In this document: piece after piece, positions 12,729 to 25,392 of the stretch
Layout: each line of letters opens with the position of its first letter
Position numbering within the stretch: position 1 is the stretch's first letter
Assembly: GCA_029465975.1 (NCBI GenBank)
Contig: CM055743.1
Coordinates: 17,961,507-18,025,506 of the forward strand
Reading direction: 5' to 3'
DNA length: 64,000 nucleotides
DNA from: Dallia pectoralis
Taxonomy: Eukaryota > Chordata > Actinopteri > Esociformes > Umbridae
The notes under the pieces: model-generated
Databases searched by the model: none
What the model was told of the DNA's origin: nothing
What the model saw: the letters and a program-made list of their open reading frames with translations, nothing else
Translations under genes and position numbers: made by a program

Positions 12729-12892
12729 GTTGTCTGTGCGTCAGCAACACACGGTTGTCTGTGCGTCAGCAACACACAGTTGTCTGTGCTTCAGCAACAC
12801 ACAGTTGTCTGTGCTTCAGCAACACACAGTTGTCTGTGCTTCAGCAACACACAGTTGTCTGTGCTTCAGCAACACACAGTTGTCTGTGCTTT
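12729..12892. repeat. 25-bp minisatellite
   Basis: Six full copies and a partial copy of a 25-base unit (core TTGTCTGTGCTTCAGCAAC) begin at 12729, 12754, 12779, 12804, 12829, 12854 and 12879. The first two units carry GCGTC where the rest carry GCTTC. Because 25 is not a multiple of three and the unit has no stop codons in some frames, it creates false reading frames across 12719-13104. Confidence 0.95.
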
Positions 12893-13929
12893 GCGTCGTC
12901 CTGGTTAATACATTTATGTCTATGGGACATTATTGCGCTGTTTTGCATATTGATTTGCGGTATTGTACTAGTAAGCACGTATCCAACGCGTTTGCTCTGG
13001 AAATTACTTTGATTATTAAAACACCAACAAAGGCTGAGGTTGTGGGCATAATTTTCCATAGGTTTCGAAAATTGTCATGGGTTTTGCCCTGTGAAGTTTC
13101 ATGATCAATGTTTTTGGGCATGACAACCCATAATGTCCTGACGCGTCAGTAGGATTCACGGGACAACTAACCAAGTTCCTCTGACTGGAGTTTCGTGTGC
13201 AGGTTTCTTCATTGGGACAGTCAGAAGACTCTTCTGCATTTCGGCGTTCGGTCATGTGCCTGTCGTTATGCAACTTGCATGATCACAGAGAAATAAATCT
13301 GTCACTTTGTTTTTGATTACTGTTTCTGTTTTCTTTGCCTGATCGTCCATATCTTACTTCACTTCATTGTGCAGGCTCTAAATAAGCCCAAACATGAGAT
13401 CCTGGATCTTCTCCCATTTGAGGAAACTTCAAGCAGGTGTAATATCCATACAGGAGACTCATTTACGCACTAAAGACTACCAGAGACTACAGAAGCAAAG
13501 TGAATTGCATAAGAGTCAGATGACAGAATGTGATAAACCCTTTTTCTTTAACATTCCTGTCACAACAGTTTACAGCTCTTATCATCAGGAGGCGCCTGTT
13601 TCACTCTTCGTTTGTCATTGACTACTTCTACCATTGTGTTCTTGGGTCTGAGACATTCTAGAAATACGGGTTTTAATTATCTCCGTCTTCTTGTTTGGAA
13701 TAACTTTTAAAAACAGACTAAACGGAGTTGGGCCATTTCTAACTTAGCAGGACGCAAACAAATTCAAATAGTTTTGATGTATTTTTAATATACATTTGGC
13801 CGCCAATCGCATTGCAGCTCCTCTCCCAGCCGCAGTGGTCCCATTGCCCACCCCCAGTCCCTGATCGTATCAACAATTCAGGTGTAGAAACTCCTTGACC
13901 AGTAGAACAACATTTTTCATTTTTTGCCA
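12893..13929. other. intergenic, nothing recognised
   Basis: Noncoding DNA between the 25-bp minisatellite and the duplicated block. I see no gene, RNA or transposon end that I can support. The short reading frames have no recognisable domain. Confidence 0.5.
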
Positions 13930-14960
13930 TGTAAATGTGGAAGTGCTGTCACAGCGTGCATCTCCTTCACCTCAAACACCTCTAGTTCTCACACCCAAAT
14001 TGTCCAGGACCGTCTGGTTTCTTCCCATTCCAGTCATGTACAACTCGGGTAGTGGCTTCCGTTATTGCCAAACGTTGTGCCAGATGTTTCATGTGATTAT
14101 AGCTCTTGGAGAACAACTATGTGTAATAACTATGTGTAACCCGATGCATGTGTAATTGAGTTGCACAACGACTTAATAAGCTGGTCTTAATGACTAGTGA
14201 CATAGTGTTGTTCGGATTGTAGAGGTGCTGGGCTCTTTTGTTCAGGTGTGGTTTCCTTTAAATATATTCATTTCATTACAACATTTGCTTCCACCAGCAA
14301 CACAAATATACAAATGCCCAATGGGAAACAGCCCAGATCGGCATGCAATACAACCAAGTCCAGGTATGCACATGTGTGTTTGTGCCGTGTTTCTCACTCA
14401 CATAAAGACAATGCATGACTCTTATCGCTTGTGACAGGTTGGATTTTTGTCTTGGCAGGATCTCCATTGTGTAGTTGTCAATGTCTATATGTGAGTGAGA
14501 TTGACCCGGAATCACGGCAAACGCAACACCAAGACGTGCATACCTGAACACACCAAACCAAAGACTTTCACAATCAAAATCAATTACCAGAACACGGCAT
14601 TCAAAAGCAGAATCATTGCGAATTTCCACGTAGGCTTTTATAGAACCATGTCATTACAAACGTCACCCTGTCATGAATTACACTGTGTCATTAAATTCAG
14701 CTTTAACAAGAATTAATTAAATGTGCATGTGAAAACTTGTTGAAATTGCAAACCCACAAAATGTGAACCTCAGGCACTGTCACAGAGGCGACAGGTCTTT
14801 ACATGTCACATTGTCATTAACACCGTTCACGATGCATCGAGTGACATACGTTTGTTTTGTTTTCACGTAACCAAAAGGGCTGTGTAAAACACAATAAGAA
14901 CTGATATCTGTAAATGCACACACTGTTCTGGGACTTATTCATCGCGGTGCAAATGGATTA
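13930..14960 (+). repeat. direct duplication, copy 1 (no LINE inside)
   Basis: This block recurs in the same orientation, diverged, at about 17,035-22,000. Shared landmarks include GAGGTGCTGGGCTCTTTTG at 14222 and 17533, AATGCCCAATGGGAA at about 14314 and 17622, and CAGAGGCGACAGGTCTTTA at about 14782 and 21838. No coding potential is evident. In this copy the stretch matching the LINE insertion point (near TTTAACAAGAATTAATT, 14702-14718) is uninterrupted. Confidence 0.8.
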
Positions 14961-15207
14961 GAAATGACTCTCACCTCACGTCGATGACTTAAAACCCAAA
15001 GATTATGCAACTGTTTTCTGTAAGTCTTTGGCAGCTGATGTCATATGACGTATGACCGCAAGTCAACTAAGCTTAGAGTAACAGTGGTGATGCTAACAGT
15101 AAGAGTTATAAAGAAAGTTCATTTTGGAAGAGCGTCGTGGTCCAGGATGGAGGGAGGGTGGAAATAACCCCGACAGTAGATTGCTGGAAACATCGACTGT
15201 AACTTAC

Positions 15208-16785
15208 TGTGATATCTAACCATAACCCAGTACTGTGATACCTAACCATAACCCAGTACTGTGATACCTAACCATAACCCAGTACTGTGATACCTAACCA
15301 TAACCCAGTACTGTGATACCTAACCATAACCCAGTACTGTGATACCTAACCATAACCCAGTACTGTGATACCTAACCATAACCCAGTACTGTGATAACTA
15401 ACCATAACCCAGTACTGTGATACCTAACCATAACCCAGTATTGTGATACCTAACCATAACCCACTACTGATAACTAACCATAACCCAGTACTGTGATACC
15501 TAACCATAACCCAGTACTGTGATACCTAACCATAACCCAGTACTGTGATACCTAACCATAACCCAGTACTGTGATAACTAACCATAACCCACTACTGATA
15601 ACTAACCATAACCCAGTACTGTGATACCTAACCATAACCCAGTACTGTGATACCTAACCATAACCCAGTACTGTGATACCTAACCATAACCCAGTACTGT
15701 GATATCTAACCATAACCCAGTACTGTGATACCTAACCATAACCCAGTACTGTGATACCTAACCATAACCCAGTACTGTGATACCTAACCATAACCCACTA
15801 CTGATACCTAACCATAACCCAGTACTGTGATACCTAACCATAACCCAGTACTGATACCTAACCATAACCCAGTACTGTGATACCTAACCATAACCCAGTA
15901 CTGTGATACCTAACCATAACCCAGTACTGTGATACCTAACCATAACCCAGTACTGTGATACCTAACCATAACCCAGTACTGTGATACCTAACCATAACCC
16001 ACTACTGATAACTAACCATAACCCAGTACTGTGATACCTAACCATAACCCAGTACTGTGATACCTAACCATAACCCAGTACTGTGATACCTAACCATAAC
16101 CCAGTACTGTGATACCTAACCATAACCCAGTACTGTGATACCTAACCATAACCCACTACTGATACCTAACCATAACCCACTACTGATACCTAACCATAAC
16201 CCAGTACTGTGATACCTAACCATAACCCAGTACTGTGATACCTAACCATAACCCAGTACTGTAATACCTAACCATAACCCAGTACTGTGATACCTAACCA
16301 TAACCCAGTACTGTGATACCTAACCATAACCCACTACTGATACCTAACCATAACCCAGTACTGTGATACCTAACCATAACCCAGTACTGATACCTAACCA
16401 TAACCCAGTACTGTGATACCTAACCATAACCCAGTACTGTGATACCTAACCATAACCCAGTACTGTGATACCTAACCATAACCCAGTACTGTGATACCTA
16501 ACCATAACCCAGTACTGTGATACCTAACCATAACCCACTACTGATAACTAACCATAACCCAGTACTGTGATACCTAACCATAACCCAGTACTGTGATACC
16601 TAACCATAACCCAGTACTGTGATACCTTACCATAACCCAGTACTGTGATACCTAACCATAACCCAGTACTGTGATACCTAACCATAACCCACTACTGATA
16701 CCTAACCATAACCCACTACTGATACCTAACCATAACCCAGTACTGTGATACCTAACCATAACCCAGTACTGTGGTAACTCCATAA
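15208..16785. repeat. 26/24-bp minisatellite, about 60 copies
   Basis: A 1.57-kb tandem array of a 26-base unit (core CTAACCATAACCCAGTACTG) is interspersed with a 24-base variant that lacks a GT dinucleotide (CCCACTACTGATA). Copies are nearly identical, with rare single-base variants such as TACCTTACC near 16626. The complementary strand reads GGGTTATGGTTAGG in each unit, so it is G-rich and telomere-like but not TTAGGG. The array sits between the two copies of the direct duplication. Confidence 0.97.
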
Positions 16786-16953
16786 CCAGTAGAACATATT
16801 TGTTTTTGTCATTTCCAAGGGAATATGGCAGAGCTGTTATAACTTGATCTATTTGGCAAAGTGCTAGGGTAAAATTTAAGGCACTGTAGTTTTTGGAAGG
16901 TGCCCATATCACTGTGCTTTGATAGTTTTTTTCTTACAATCTGTGCGGCAGCA

Positions 16954-16960
16954 TGTGTTT

Positions 16961-16992
<32 letters not shown>

Positions 16993-17029
16993 TTGTGTGT
17001 CTGTGTGTGTGTGTGTGTGCGTGCGTGTG
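16954..17029. repeat. (GT)n microsatellite
   Basis: An interrupted GT dinucleotide run of about 75 bases with TT, CT and GC interruptions. It explains the false reading frames on both strands, which translate as Cys-Val and His-Thr runs. Confidence 0.95.
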
Positions 17030-18543
17030 ACATGTCAGTGTGTCACAGCGTGATGTGTCAGCGTAATACAGGACCGAACACGCCTGACATTAACTTGCAA
17101 GCGAGCGAACTCCCGGCTTCGTGGTTTTCATTAGAGTTTGTCTGTTACCGTTTCACCCTTCCAGTGAAATGTTTTGTTCACTTCTATCACCATCCCCTCC
17201 ACACCCAAATTCTTCAGGACGTACTGCATTCTTCTCATTCCAGCCAAGCGTAACAAGGGGACTGGCTCTCCGTTATTGCATAAGGTTTTGGCAGGTACTT
17301 GGTGTGAATAAAGTGTATTAGGACGACCTGTGACTGGTCAACCTATGTCTTATCAACCGTTAGGATGCGTCCAAACATCACCTACACCTCTGTCACCACG
17401 GCAACTATGTGTAATAACTAATTATAACACAGAGCCAATTATTATGTGTAAGCGGTTGAGCTAATTGAGCTGCACCACGACTTAGCGAGCTCGTGTTAAT
17501 GACTAGTGACATGGTGTCTACTTTGACTTGTAGAGGTGCTGGGCTCTTTTGTTCAGGTGTGGTTGCCTTTAAACATATTCACTTGTACAACGTTTGCTTC
17601 CCCCAGCAACACAGATATACAAATGCCCAATGGGAAGTAGTGTTTCTTAATCACGCAAAGACAATGCTTGACTATCTCTAACGCCAAATATGTGTGTGTG
17701 TAGTTTATCCCCTGTGCTGGGCTAGGTATCATTATAACAGTTGTGTTGAGAGTTGAAATGTTCCCAGACCAGTGGTCGAGCCAAAGTGCTCCAGGCCTAG
17801 CAAGAATGCCCACGGTTAGCAGACCAGATATGTCAACATGCACTAAACATGAATCTTTGTAAACACTTTGTCCAAATACTGTGAATATGCTGAAAGCCGG
17901 CATTCATTTCTAAAAATTAACCCTCAAGTTTAGATGTCAGTCGGCAGTTTAACTGCATAGTCATTGTATCATGTCAAAAACTTTCATTTTTGGAGTTCAC
18001 TGGATTTTGCTTTGTATTTTTGACACAAACTGAAACATTCAGATAGGGTCTTAAGTGAGGTGACGGCATAACTTGAATGCCATGTATATCTGAAAGCAAA
18101 CATTTAGTATTTACACAGGGAAGGGATTTTTATCTTTGTTGAACTCGATAGTGGCACGACAAACACCAAAATGTGCATACTTGAACATACCAGACTAGGG
18201 GCCAACATCGTTTCCCAATCACAATCAATTATCGAAAGTACTACGAATGTGAACACTTAAAATCCACTAGCTTTAAATTAATTTAAAAGCTAACGCGTTG
18301 AACGTTTTGATGCCAAGTTTCAAAGCATGTCATAGAAATACAATGTCTCCGTGCCATTTGTGAAAAATCATCTTGGTGGAATAAGTTTAACAACAAAAAA
18401 GAACCTCACCGGGAATCATCACCTTAACGTGGTGGAGAGGTTTGTGTGCCCCTATGAACCTGAGGGCTGGGTTGTCTGGAGCTTCATGCTCCTGGTAGGG
18501 TTTCCCAAGGCAAAGTGGTCTCAGGCGAGGGGCCAGACTAAGA

Positions 18544-20253
18544 ATGGTTCACCAAGACCCCATGAAAGATAGAGGGAGAAGGAGCGAGACCCTGCCTGGA
18601 GGAAGCCCAGGGCCCTCGTCTGGAGCCAGGCCCAGACGGCGGGCTCGAAAGCGAGCGTCTGGTGGCCAGGTTTGCCACGGAGCCCGGCCGGGCACAGCCC
18701 GAACGAGATACGTGGCATCTCTCTCCTCTCCATCCTGTGGGCCCACCACTCACAGGAACAACCGCAGGGGTCGGGTGCGCTGTCATATGGGTGGCAGTGA
18801 AGGTGGGGGGTCTCGACGGATCAGACCCGGGCGGCAGAAGCTTGCTTTGGGGACGTGGAACGTCACCTCACTGGGGGGGAAGGAGCCAGAACTTGTGCGT
18901 GAGGTGGAGCGATACCAGTTGGATCTGGTGGGACTTACCTCTACGCACAACCGTGGCTCTGGAACCTTACTCCTGGATAGGGGTTGGACTCTGTTCTTCT
19001 CTGGAGTTGCCCAGGGTGAGAGGCGGCGGGCTGGTGTGGGGATACTCACGAGCCCACGTCTGAGCACGGCGGTGTTGGAGTTTACCCCGGTGGATGAGAG
19101 GTTTGCCTCCCTACGCCTAAGGGTGGTGGGGGAAAACTCTGACTGTTGTTTGTGCTTATGCACCAAACAGCAGTTCGGAGTATTCAGCCTTCTTGGAGAC
19201 CCTGAAGGAGTCCTATATAGGGCTCCAGTAGGGGACTCCATCATTCTGCTGGGAGACTTCAACGCACATGTGGGCAACGATGGAGACACCTGGAGAGGCG
19301 TGATTGGGAGGAACGGCCTCCCTGATCTAAACCCGAGCGGTCGTTTGTTATTGGACTTCTGTGCTAGTCATGGATTGTCTATAACAAACACCATGTTCGA
19401 ACATAAGGAGGCGCATAAGTGTACATGGTACCAGAGCACCCTAGGCCGAAGGTCAATGATCGATTTTGTGATCGTATCGGCTGATCTAAGGCCGCATGTT
19501 TTGGACACTCGGGTGAAGAGAGGGGCAGAGCTGTCAACTGATCACCATCTGGTAGTGAGTTGGATCAGAGGGTGGGGAAAGACTTTGGACAGACCAGGTA
19601 AGCCCAAACGGATAGTGCGGGTGAACTGGGAACGTCTGGAGGAGGCCCCTGTCCGAAAGATCTTCAACTCACACCTCCGGCGGAGCTTTTCAGGCATCCC
19701 TGTGGAGGTTGGGGGCATTGAACCTGAGTGGGCAATGTTCAAAGCTTCTATTGCTGAAGCTGCGGCGGTGAGCTGTGGTCTCAAGGTCCTAGGTGCCTCA
19801 AGGGGTGGTAACCCTAGAACACCGTGGTGGACCACGGTGGTCAGGGAAGCTGTCCGACTGAAGAAGGAGGCCTTCAGGGATATGCTAGCCCTGGGGACTC
19901 CGGAGGCAGTTGCAGGGTACCGACAGGCCCGAAGGGCTGCAGCCGCTGCCGTGTCAGAGGCAAAGCAGCGGGTGTGGGAGAAGTTTGGAGAAGCTATGGA
20001 GAAGGACTTTCGGTCGGCACCAAAATGCTTCTGGAAAACCGTTCGGCACCTCAGAAGGGGAAAACGGGGAACCATCCAAGCTGTGTACAGTAAGGATGGG
20101 ACACTGTTGACCTCAACTGATGATGTGATCGGGCGCTGGAAAGAGCATTTTGAGGAGCTCCTGAATCCGACCTACACGCCCTCTAGTACAGAGGCAGAGC
20201 TGGAGGCTGATGGAGGGTCATCGTCAGTTTCCCTGGGGAAGTCGCTGAGGTAG
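18544..20253 (+). pseudogene. LINE endonuclease ORF, degraded
   Basis: The open frame of 569 codons starts in a basic Arg/Gly-rich leader, then the endonuclease domain begins near 18,840 (LALGTWNVTSLGG). Visible motifs are the metal-binding GDFNAHVG (about 19,255), SMIDFVIVSADLRPHVLDTR and the terminal STDHHLV (about 19,540). The family normally continues straight into the reverse transcriptase, but here the frame ends with a stop at 20,251-20,253. About 19,150-19,205 also reads in the wrong frame: another frame gives the expected AYAPNSSSEYSAFLETL, so two offsetting indels are present. Function: it would nick target DNA to prime reverse transcription. Confidence 0.85.
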
Positions 20254-21731
20254 TCAAACAACTCCACAGTGGCAAAGCCCCAGGGACTGATGAGATTCGT
20301 CCAGAAATGCTAAAAGCTTTGGGTGGGGAAGGGCTGTCTTGGTTGACACGCCTCTTCAACATTGCATGGAAGTCTGGGACAGTGCCAGAGGAGTGGCAGA
20401 CCGGGGTGGTGGTTCCCCTCTTTAAAAGGGGGACCAGAGAGTGTGTGCCAATTACAGAGGTATCACACTCCTCAGCCTCCTGGTAAAGTGTACTCCAAAG
20501 TGCTGGAAAGGAGGGTTCGGCCAATAGTCGAACCTCAGATTGAAGAGGAACAATGCGGTTTTCGTCCTGGCCGGGAACCACGGACCAGCTCTTTACTCTC
20601 GCAAGGATCCTGGAGGGGGCCTGGGAGTATGCCCATCCAGTCTACATGTGTTTTGTGGATCTGGAGAAGGCGTATGACCGGGTACCCCGGGATCTTTGTG
20701 GGAGGTGCTGCGGGAGTATGGGGTGAGGGGTCTCTTCTCAGGGCCATCCAATCTCTGTACGCTCAAAGCATGAGCTGTGTCCGTGTCCTCGGCAGTAAGT
20801 CGGATTTGTTCCAGGTGGGGGTTGGCCTCCGCCAGGGCTGCGCTTTGTCACCAATCCTGTTTGTAATATTCATGGACAGGATATCAAGGCGTAGTCATGG
20901 GGGAGGGTTCCGTTCGGTGGGCTGATGGTCACATCACTGCTTTTTGCGGATGATGTGGTCCTGATGGCCTCATCGGTCGGTGACCTTCAGCACTCACTGG
21001 ATCGGTTCGCAGCCGAGTGTGAAGCGGCTGGGATGAGGGTTAGCACCTCCAAATCTGAGGCCATGACTCTCAGCAGGAAACCGGTGGAGTGCCTACTCCG
21101 GGTAGGGAATGAGTCCTTACTCCAAGTGAAGGAGTTCAAGTACCTCGGGGTCTTGTTCGCGAGTGAGGGAACAATGGAGCGGGAGATTGGTCGGAGGATC
21201 GGAGCAGCGGGGGCGGTGTTGCATTCGCTTCACCGCACCGTTGTGACGAAAAGAGAGCTGAGCCGAAAGGCAAAGCTCTCGATCTACCGGTCAATCTTTG
21301 TTCCTACCCTCACCTATGGTCATGAAAGCTGGGTCATGACCGAAAGAACGAGATCGCGGGTACAAGCGGCCGAAATGGGTTTTCTCAGAAAGGTGGCTGG
21401 CCTCTCCCTTAGGGATAGGGTGAGAAGCTCAGTCATCCGAGAGGAACTCGGAGTAGAGCCGCTGCTCCTTTGCATAGAAAGGAGCCAGTTGAGGTGGTTC
21501 GGGCATCTTGTACGAATGCCACCTGGGCGCCTCCCTAGAGAGGTGTTCCAGGCACGTCCAGCTGGGAGGAGACCTCGGGGAAGACCCAGGACTAGGTGGA
21601 GAGATTATATCTCCACACTGGCCTGGGAACGCCTCGGGATTCCCCAGTCAGAGCTGGCTAATGTTGCCCGGGAAAGGGAAGTTTGGGGTCCCCTGCTAGA
21701 GCTGCTACCCCCGCGACCCGACCCCGGATAA
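20254..21731 (+). pseudogene. LINE reverse transcriptase region, broken in several frames
   Basis: Reverse transcriptase motifs are scattered over different frames. KVYSKVLERRVRPIVEPQIEEEQCGFRPGR is near 20,480-20,570 (one frame), CFVDLEKAYDRVPRD near 20,650 (another), VGLRQGCALSPILFVIFMDR near 20,820-20,880, and the catalytic FADDVVLMAS near 20,943 in the final open segment (20,925-21,731). That last segment is intact to the C-terminus (QLRWFGHLVRMPPGRLP, then RPRGRPRTRWRDYIS) and stops at 21,729-21,731. At least three frame breaks separate the motifs, so no functional enzyme can be made. The pieces remain in the normal order. Confidence 0.85.
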
Positions 21732-22000
21732 GCGGTTGAAGATGAGATGAGATGAGATGAACAAAAAAGAATGCAATGTGTGTGTGCAAACTTGTTCAAA
21801 TTGCAAACCCACGAAATGCGAACCTCAGGCAGTGTCACAGAGGCGACAGGTCTTTATATGTCACATTGTCATTTATACTTTTCATGAACACCGTTCACGA
21901 TGCATCGAGTGACATGCGTTCGTTTTGTTTTTATGTAACCAAAAGGGTTGTGTAAAACACAATAAGAACTGCACACACTGTTCTGGGACTTGGACTCAGC

Positions 22001-22309
22001 CACAGGACTCTGGTCATTTTAATTTCCAGAAATGCAAATGGCTTTTTTCAAACTGGTTAGACATGACTTTGACCTTATGTAAACCCCTAAGAAAAATAAC
22101 TAGAAAGACAAAATTAGGGAACCTCACAAATTACAGAACCAATCACAGACTTAAAATCCAATACGATCACTTTCTTCTGAGACCCGTCTATCTATACGGA
22201 GAATTAAAAGCTATTTCGTCCCAGAAATCATTTTGACACATTTTGACCCGGTAACCGAACCCACTAATGCTAATGCTCCAGATACTCAACAAGTCCAAAC
22301 AAGGACAGT
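22001..22309. other. intergenic, edge of the duplicated block
   Basis: Weak similarity to 14,945-15,010 (GCAAATGG followed by ATGACT and AAACCC) suggests the tail of the direct duplication. I see nothing else in it. Confidence 0.35.
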
Positions 22310-22550
22310 TTTATCGCAGAACCACTTTCAGATGTATTAGCAAACACATTGTGCCATTGGAACACAGGAGAGATGTTTGCTGATAGTGGGCTGCTGTACG
22401 CCCATGTAGATATTCCATTGAAAATCAAATGTTCACAACAATTCTACAATGTATTTCTGATCAAGTTGATGTTAATTCAATGGACAAAAAAAGTCATTTT
22501 CTTTTCAAAACAAGGACATTTCTAAGTGAGCTCAAAACGGTAGTTTTAAT
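22310..22550 (+). mobile_element. short interspersed DNA-transposon-derived repeat, copy 1
   Basis: The segment includes TTTCTGATCAAGTTGATGTT, AATGGACAAAAAA and AAGGACATTTCTAAGTGA. The same order occurs at 30,355-30,617. I recognise this as a very common teleost interspersed repeat, from memory a nonautonomous DNA transposon end. Both copies are diverged, and this one is truncated. The family name is not certain. Confidence 0.55.
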
Positions 22551-25392
22551 TTTCTGTGAAAGAATGCTGATGTTGGTTTTCTTTAATCTTTTTTAACATG
22601 TTTTTTCCCAACTGATGACACGTATTTCATCGTGTCTGACAACTTCTCAAAACGCCATGAGTAAAACACTGACGTCTCACACCACATGAAAAATATATTG
22701 CTTGCACACTGCTAAAATAAAGTAAAGAGGCTATTACAAGAAAGTATTGAGGAATCAAAAACACAAGGTGTTTCAAAATCCCCCATTAGACTTTTGCACT
22801 CTGCGTTACATTCTTGACTGTAAACCATGGCTTGAGAGTATGCTAATGTGTACAGACAATATAAAAATACTGTAATTGTTTATTTACGGGTGGGTTGGTT
22901 CGTTTGCTTTGAGCCCCGCCTCCCCTATTCAAGTCTGTTCAGAATTAAATAATACAACAAGTTCGTGTTTGTTTCTGACCTTGTTTTTATAGTTTTTAGG
23001 TCTATTTTCTAGCAGGTGTGTTTTTATATATATATACAGTATATATATATATATGTATATAAACGTTTTGTGGTCTATACCCTTTGAAGTACAGGTTCTC
23101 ATATGATAGTAACAAATAATAATAAAAAAAATACAAATAATATATTATAATCAACTAATTAAATTGCACTAAAAACAGCCAAACAGGTATAAAGCTATTC
23201 TCGAAGGACTAAGGTGTAAGAGCTATCACGGTTGCAGGAGTATAGTGTGTTGTGTCTGTCAGACCAGTTCCACCTGGGCCAGCTGGTTGTCACACATTTA
23301 AACTTTCTCTTTGGTTTGTCTATCAGTTTGCATTGAAGTGTAATCTCCTTGTATTGGTTCAGACGCTCCCAGTACCATTCCCTACAACCCTAATCACCAT
23401 AGCTAAAACTACTCCAAACCTGTTTAAGGGATTGAGGTGAAAACAAGTTGTGTTATGCTTAAATGAAACAGGATTCTACACGGAGTATTTAAACAGTCAA
23501 CCTCATGTTGTACAAGCACATGTTCAGAGCTGTAGTCCCTTTTTAATGGTGTTTGTTTCTTGTTCAGGCAATTAATTTTGATTGTGTTTGTAGTACATCT
23601 TGCATAGTGCTTGTCTGACATGTTTAGTTATGTAGATTGGGGGGGGGTGTCTTGGCTCAGAGACTCTGCAACTCACACAAAGACAATGATCTACTGTAAG
23701 AGACTGAAGATATGAAGATCCTGCCACTAACTGGTTTAGCAAACAAGAATAGCCTCTCTGAAATGTATCTAATGCATCAGTGTTGAAGATGTGCCTGCAT
23801 TCTGTTATGTCAGAAAGCAATGAGAAACCATCATTGTTGAAGGTTTTGAATAAGAAAGTGCAGGGTTTGGCGACGTTAAGTGAAGTATCTGTCATTCTTG
23901 TCAGGTGTAGTTTACCTATTCTATTTTCAGTGTTCCTACTTGTGATCAAGGCTTCCAGAGATTTGCAAAAGAAAACTGGCCTGCAGCCAAATACAATTTG
24001 TGATTAGATTGAATTCCAATGCCCAATCGTGGTTTTAACAGCTCTATATCGGTTCCAACCTTTCTGACACTGCCAAAATAAATGTTTTGCGGATGCTGAC
24101 TAAAAGGTAAAGATAGACAAGAAGATAAGGATGAAAGAAAGATAAAGATAAACGAGATTAAATCATATTTTAAAATGTTCATATTTAGGTTCACACAATA
24201 CACAATAGGAAGGAAATGAAAGGGACTTCTTAGCATTCAGGAACGGCTACAGGACTCTGGGCTGACTTCCTAAAGGCACCAGGGGTTTTCCTACTACTGG
24301 GTGTGGCTTGGCATGTTTGAGCTGTATATAATAACAAGGCTAGTGCGAAAGTGATTGTCACATCTTGGTACAGGGCAGGCGAGACAATTCTTCTGTCCAA
24401 CACTTGCTGGATTCTTGAATACCCAGGGGACCAAGTAAGTAAGACCTCGCTTAAACTTGTCAGACACACATTATGTTTTCAGGCTTTAATCTCTGCAGTA
24501 CTGCTAGTGAGTTTCAGGCAAAAAAAGGTCAGGTCACAATTAAAAACACACACGTAATTGGCTTTGGTTTGAATGGCTTTTTCTTTGACATTTGATAGAG
24601 ACAATGTATAAAAATTTAACAGACAGCATTGTAGATCATTCACCCTCGAGAAAACTTAAAGGCAAGAACAGGAATTCCAAGACACATCACCTTTGACCCC
24701 TCTTTAACGCTATGTAGAAAATGTGCTCAACTATCTGTGGCTGATAAGGCACTCAAGATTTGGATCAGGACTCAAAACAAACACATACACAGTTGATAGA
24801 AAACACAGTATTTACGGTCTTTAGGTAGGGTAACCATCTGCAAAATACTGCAAAAGCAGATTAATAATGTCAGAAATAATAGTAGTAATGTTAAAAAAGC
24901 AGGGACATATTGCACCATTGTGCAGTTTACAAGTTCTCTGCAGTTTACATGTTCTGTCTTGTTTAGTTATATAAGGACTTAGATACCTTGCCGCTGGCCA
25001 AAGCGGATTCCCTTATCTCAGCCCCAGATATTGTTTATGGCAGAAGGTGGTTTATTATTATGTAACGTCAGGAGAGGGGCAAGTTCTCTGTGTGCATAAT
25101 GTTTTCAATGACTTTACAACCTGTTGGTATCATAATGAACGAAAGGATGAGAGGGTTTGTCACACATCAAATGAAACATCGGGCATCTTTGTCAATGATT
25201 CCAGTAAAAAAACTTCAATGGCAAATAAGAAATATAGATGTTTTCTTTCAGCGATTTAAACGTTATATTGTATTGTTGCAAAACTCATGTGATGATAATG
25301 GCACCAAAACTGGGTGATTCGGTGGCACATGGACTTTTTCTGTATGATTTCTGTAATATTTTGCTGGATTGCAAAAGCGAAAATTGGATTGT
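22551..25392. other. intergenic, AT-rich, no gene recognised
   Basis: This 2.8-kb stretch has no supportable gene. It holds a TA microsatellite at 23,025-23,060. Short reading frames (for example 23,252-23,440 and 23,780-24,007) lack known domains and splice context. I see no transposon ends. Confidence 0.5.
23025..23060. repeat. (TA)n microsatellite
   Basis: TATATATATATACAGTATAT is followed by more TA repeats and one TG. It is an imperfect palindrome around ACAGT. Confidence 0.85.

Larger units (their letters stand above)
18404..21759 (+). mobile_element. Rex3-like LINE (RTE clade), near full length, with 12-bp target-site duplication
   Basis: This non-LTR retrotransposon of 3.36 kb is flanked by the perfect direct repeat AACAAAAAAGAA at 18392-18403 and 21760-21771. 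Its 3' end is a short tandem tail (GATGA repeats, 21740-21759) in place of poly(A), as in RTE-clade elements. It encodes an apurinic-type endonuclease followed by a reverse transcriptase. Conserved reverse-transcriptase segments match what I recall of fish Rex3, notably GGCAGACCGGGGTGGTGGTT near 20397 and CGCCAGGGCTGCGCTTTGTC near 20831. The reverse-transcriptase frame is broken several times, so the copy cannot move on its own. The intact target-site duplication and full-length ends show it arrived by target-primed reverse transcription. Confidence 0.9.
17035..22000 (+). repeat. direct duplication, copy 2 (split by a LINE)
   Basis: This is the second, diverged copy of the block at 13,930-14,960. 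Homology runs from about 17,035 to 18,391 and resumes at 21,772 after the Rex3-like LINE; 21,775-21,990 matches 14,735-14,945 closely. The copy also seems to hold extra sequence at 17,690-18,120. No gene is evident in the non-LINE part. Confidence 0.75.

Noticed and set aside
12719..13104. Two overlapping frames with repeated CLCFSNTQLSV-type peptides
   Set aside because: They are translations of the 25-bp minisatellite plus flank, with no gene context.
15208..16785. CRISPR-like regular array
   Set aside because: Units are head to tail without unique spacers, and the genome is vertebrate; it is a minisatellite.
15208..16785. Interstitial telomere block
   Set aside because: The unit contains GGTTAGG but not tandem TTAGGG; only a resemblance.
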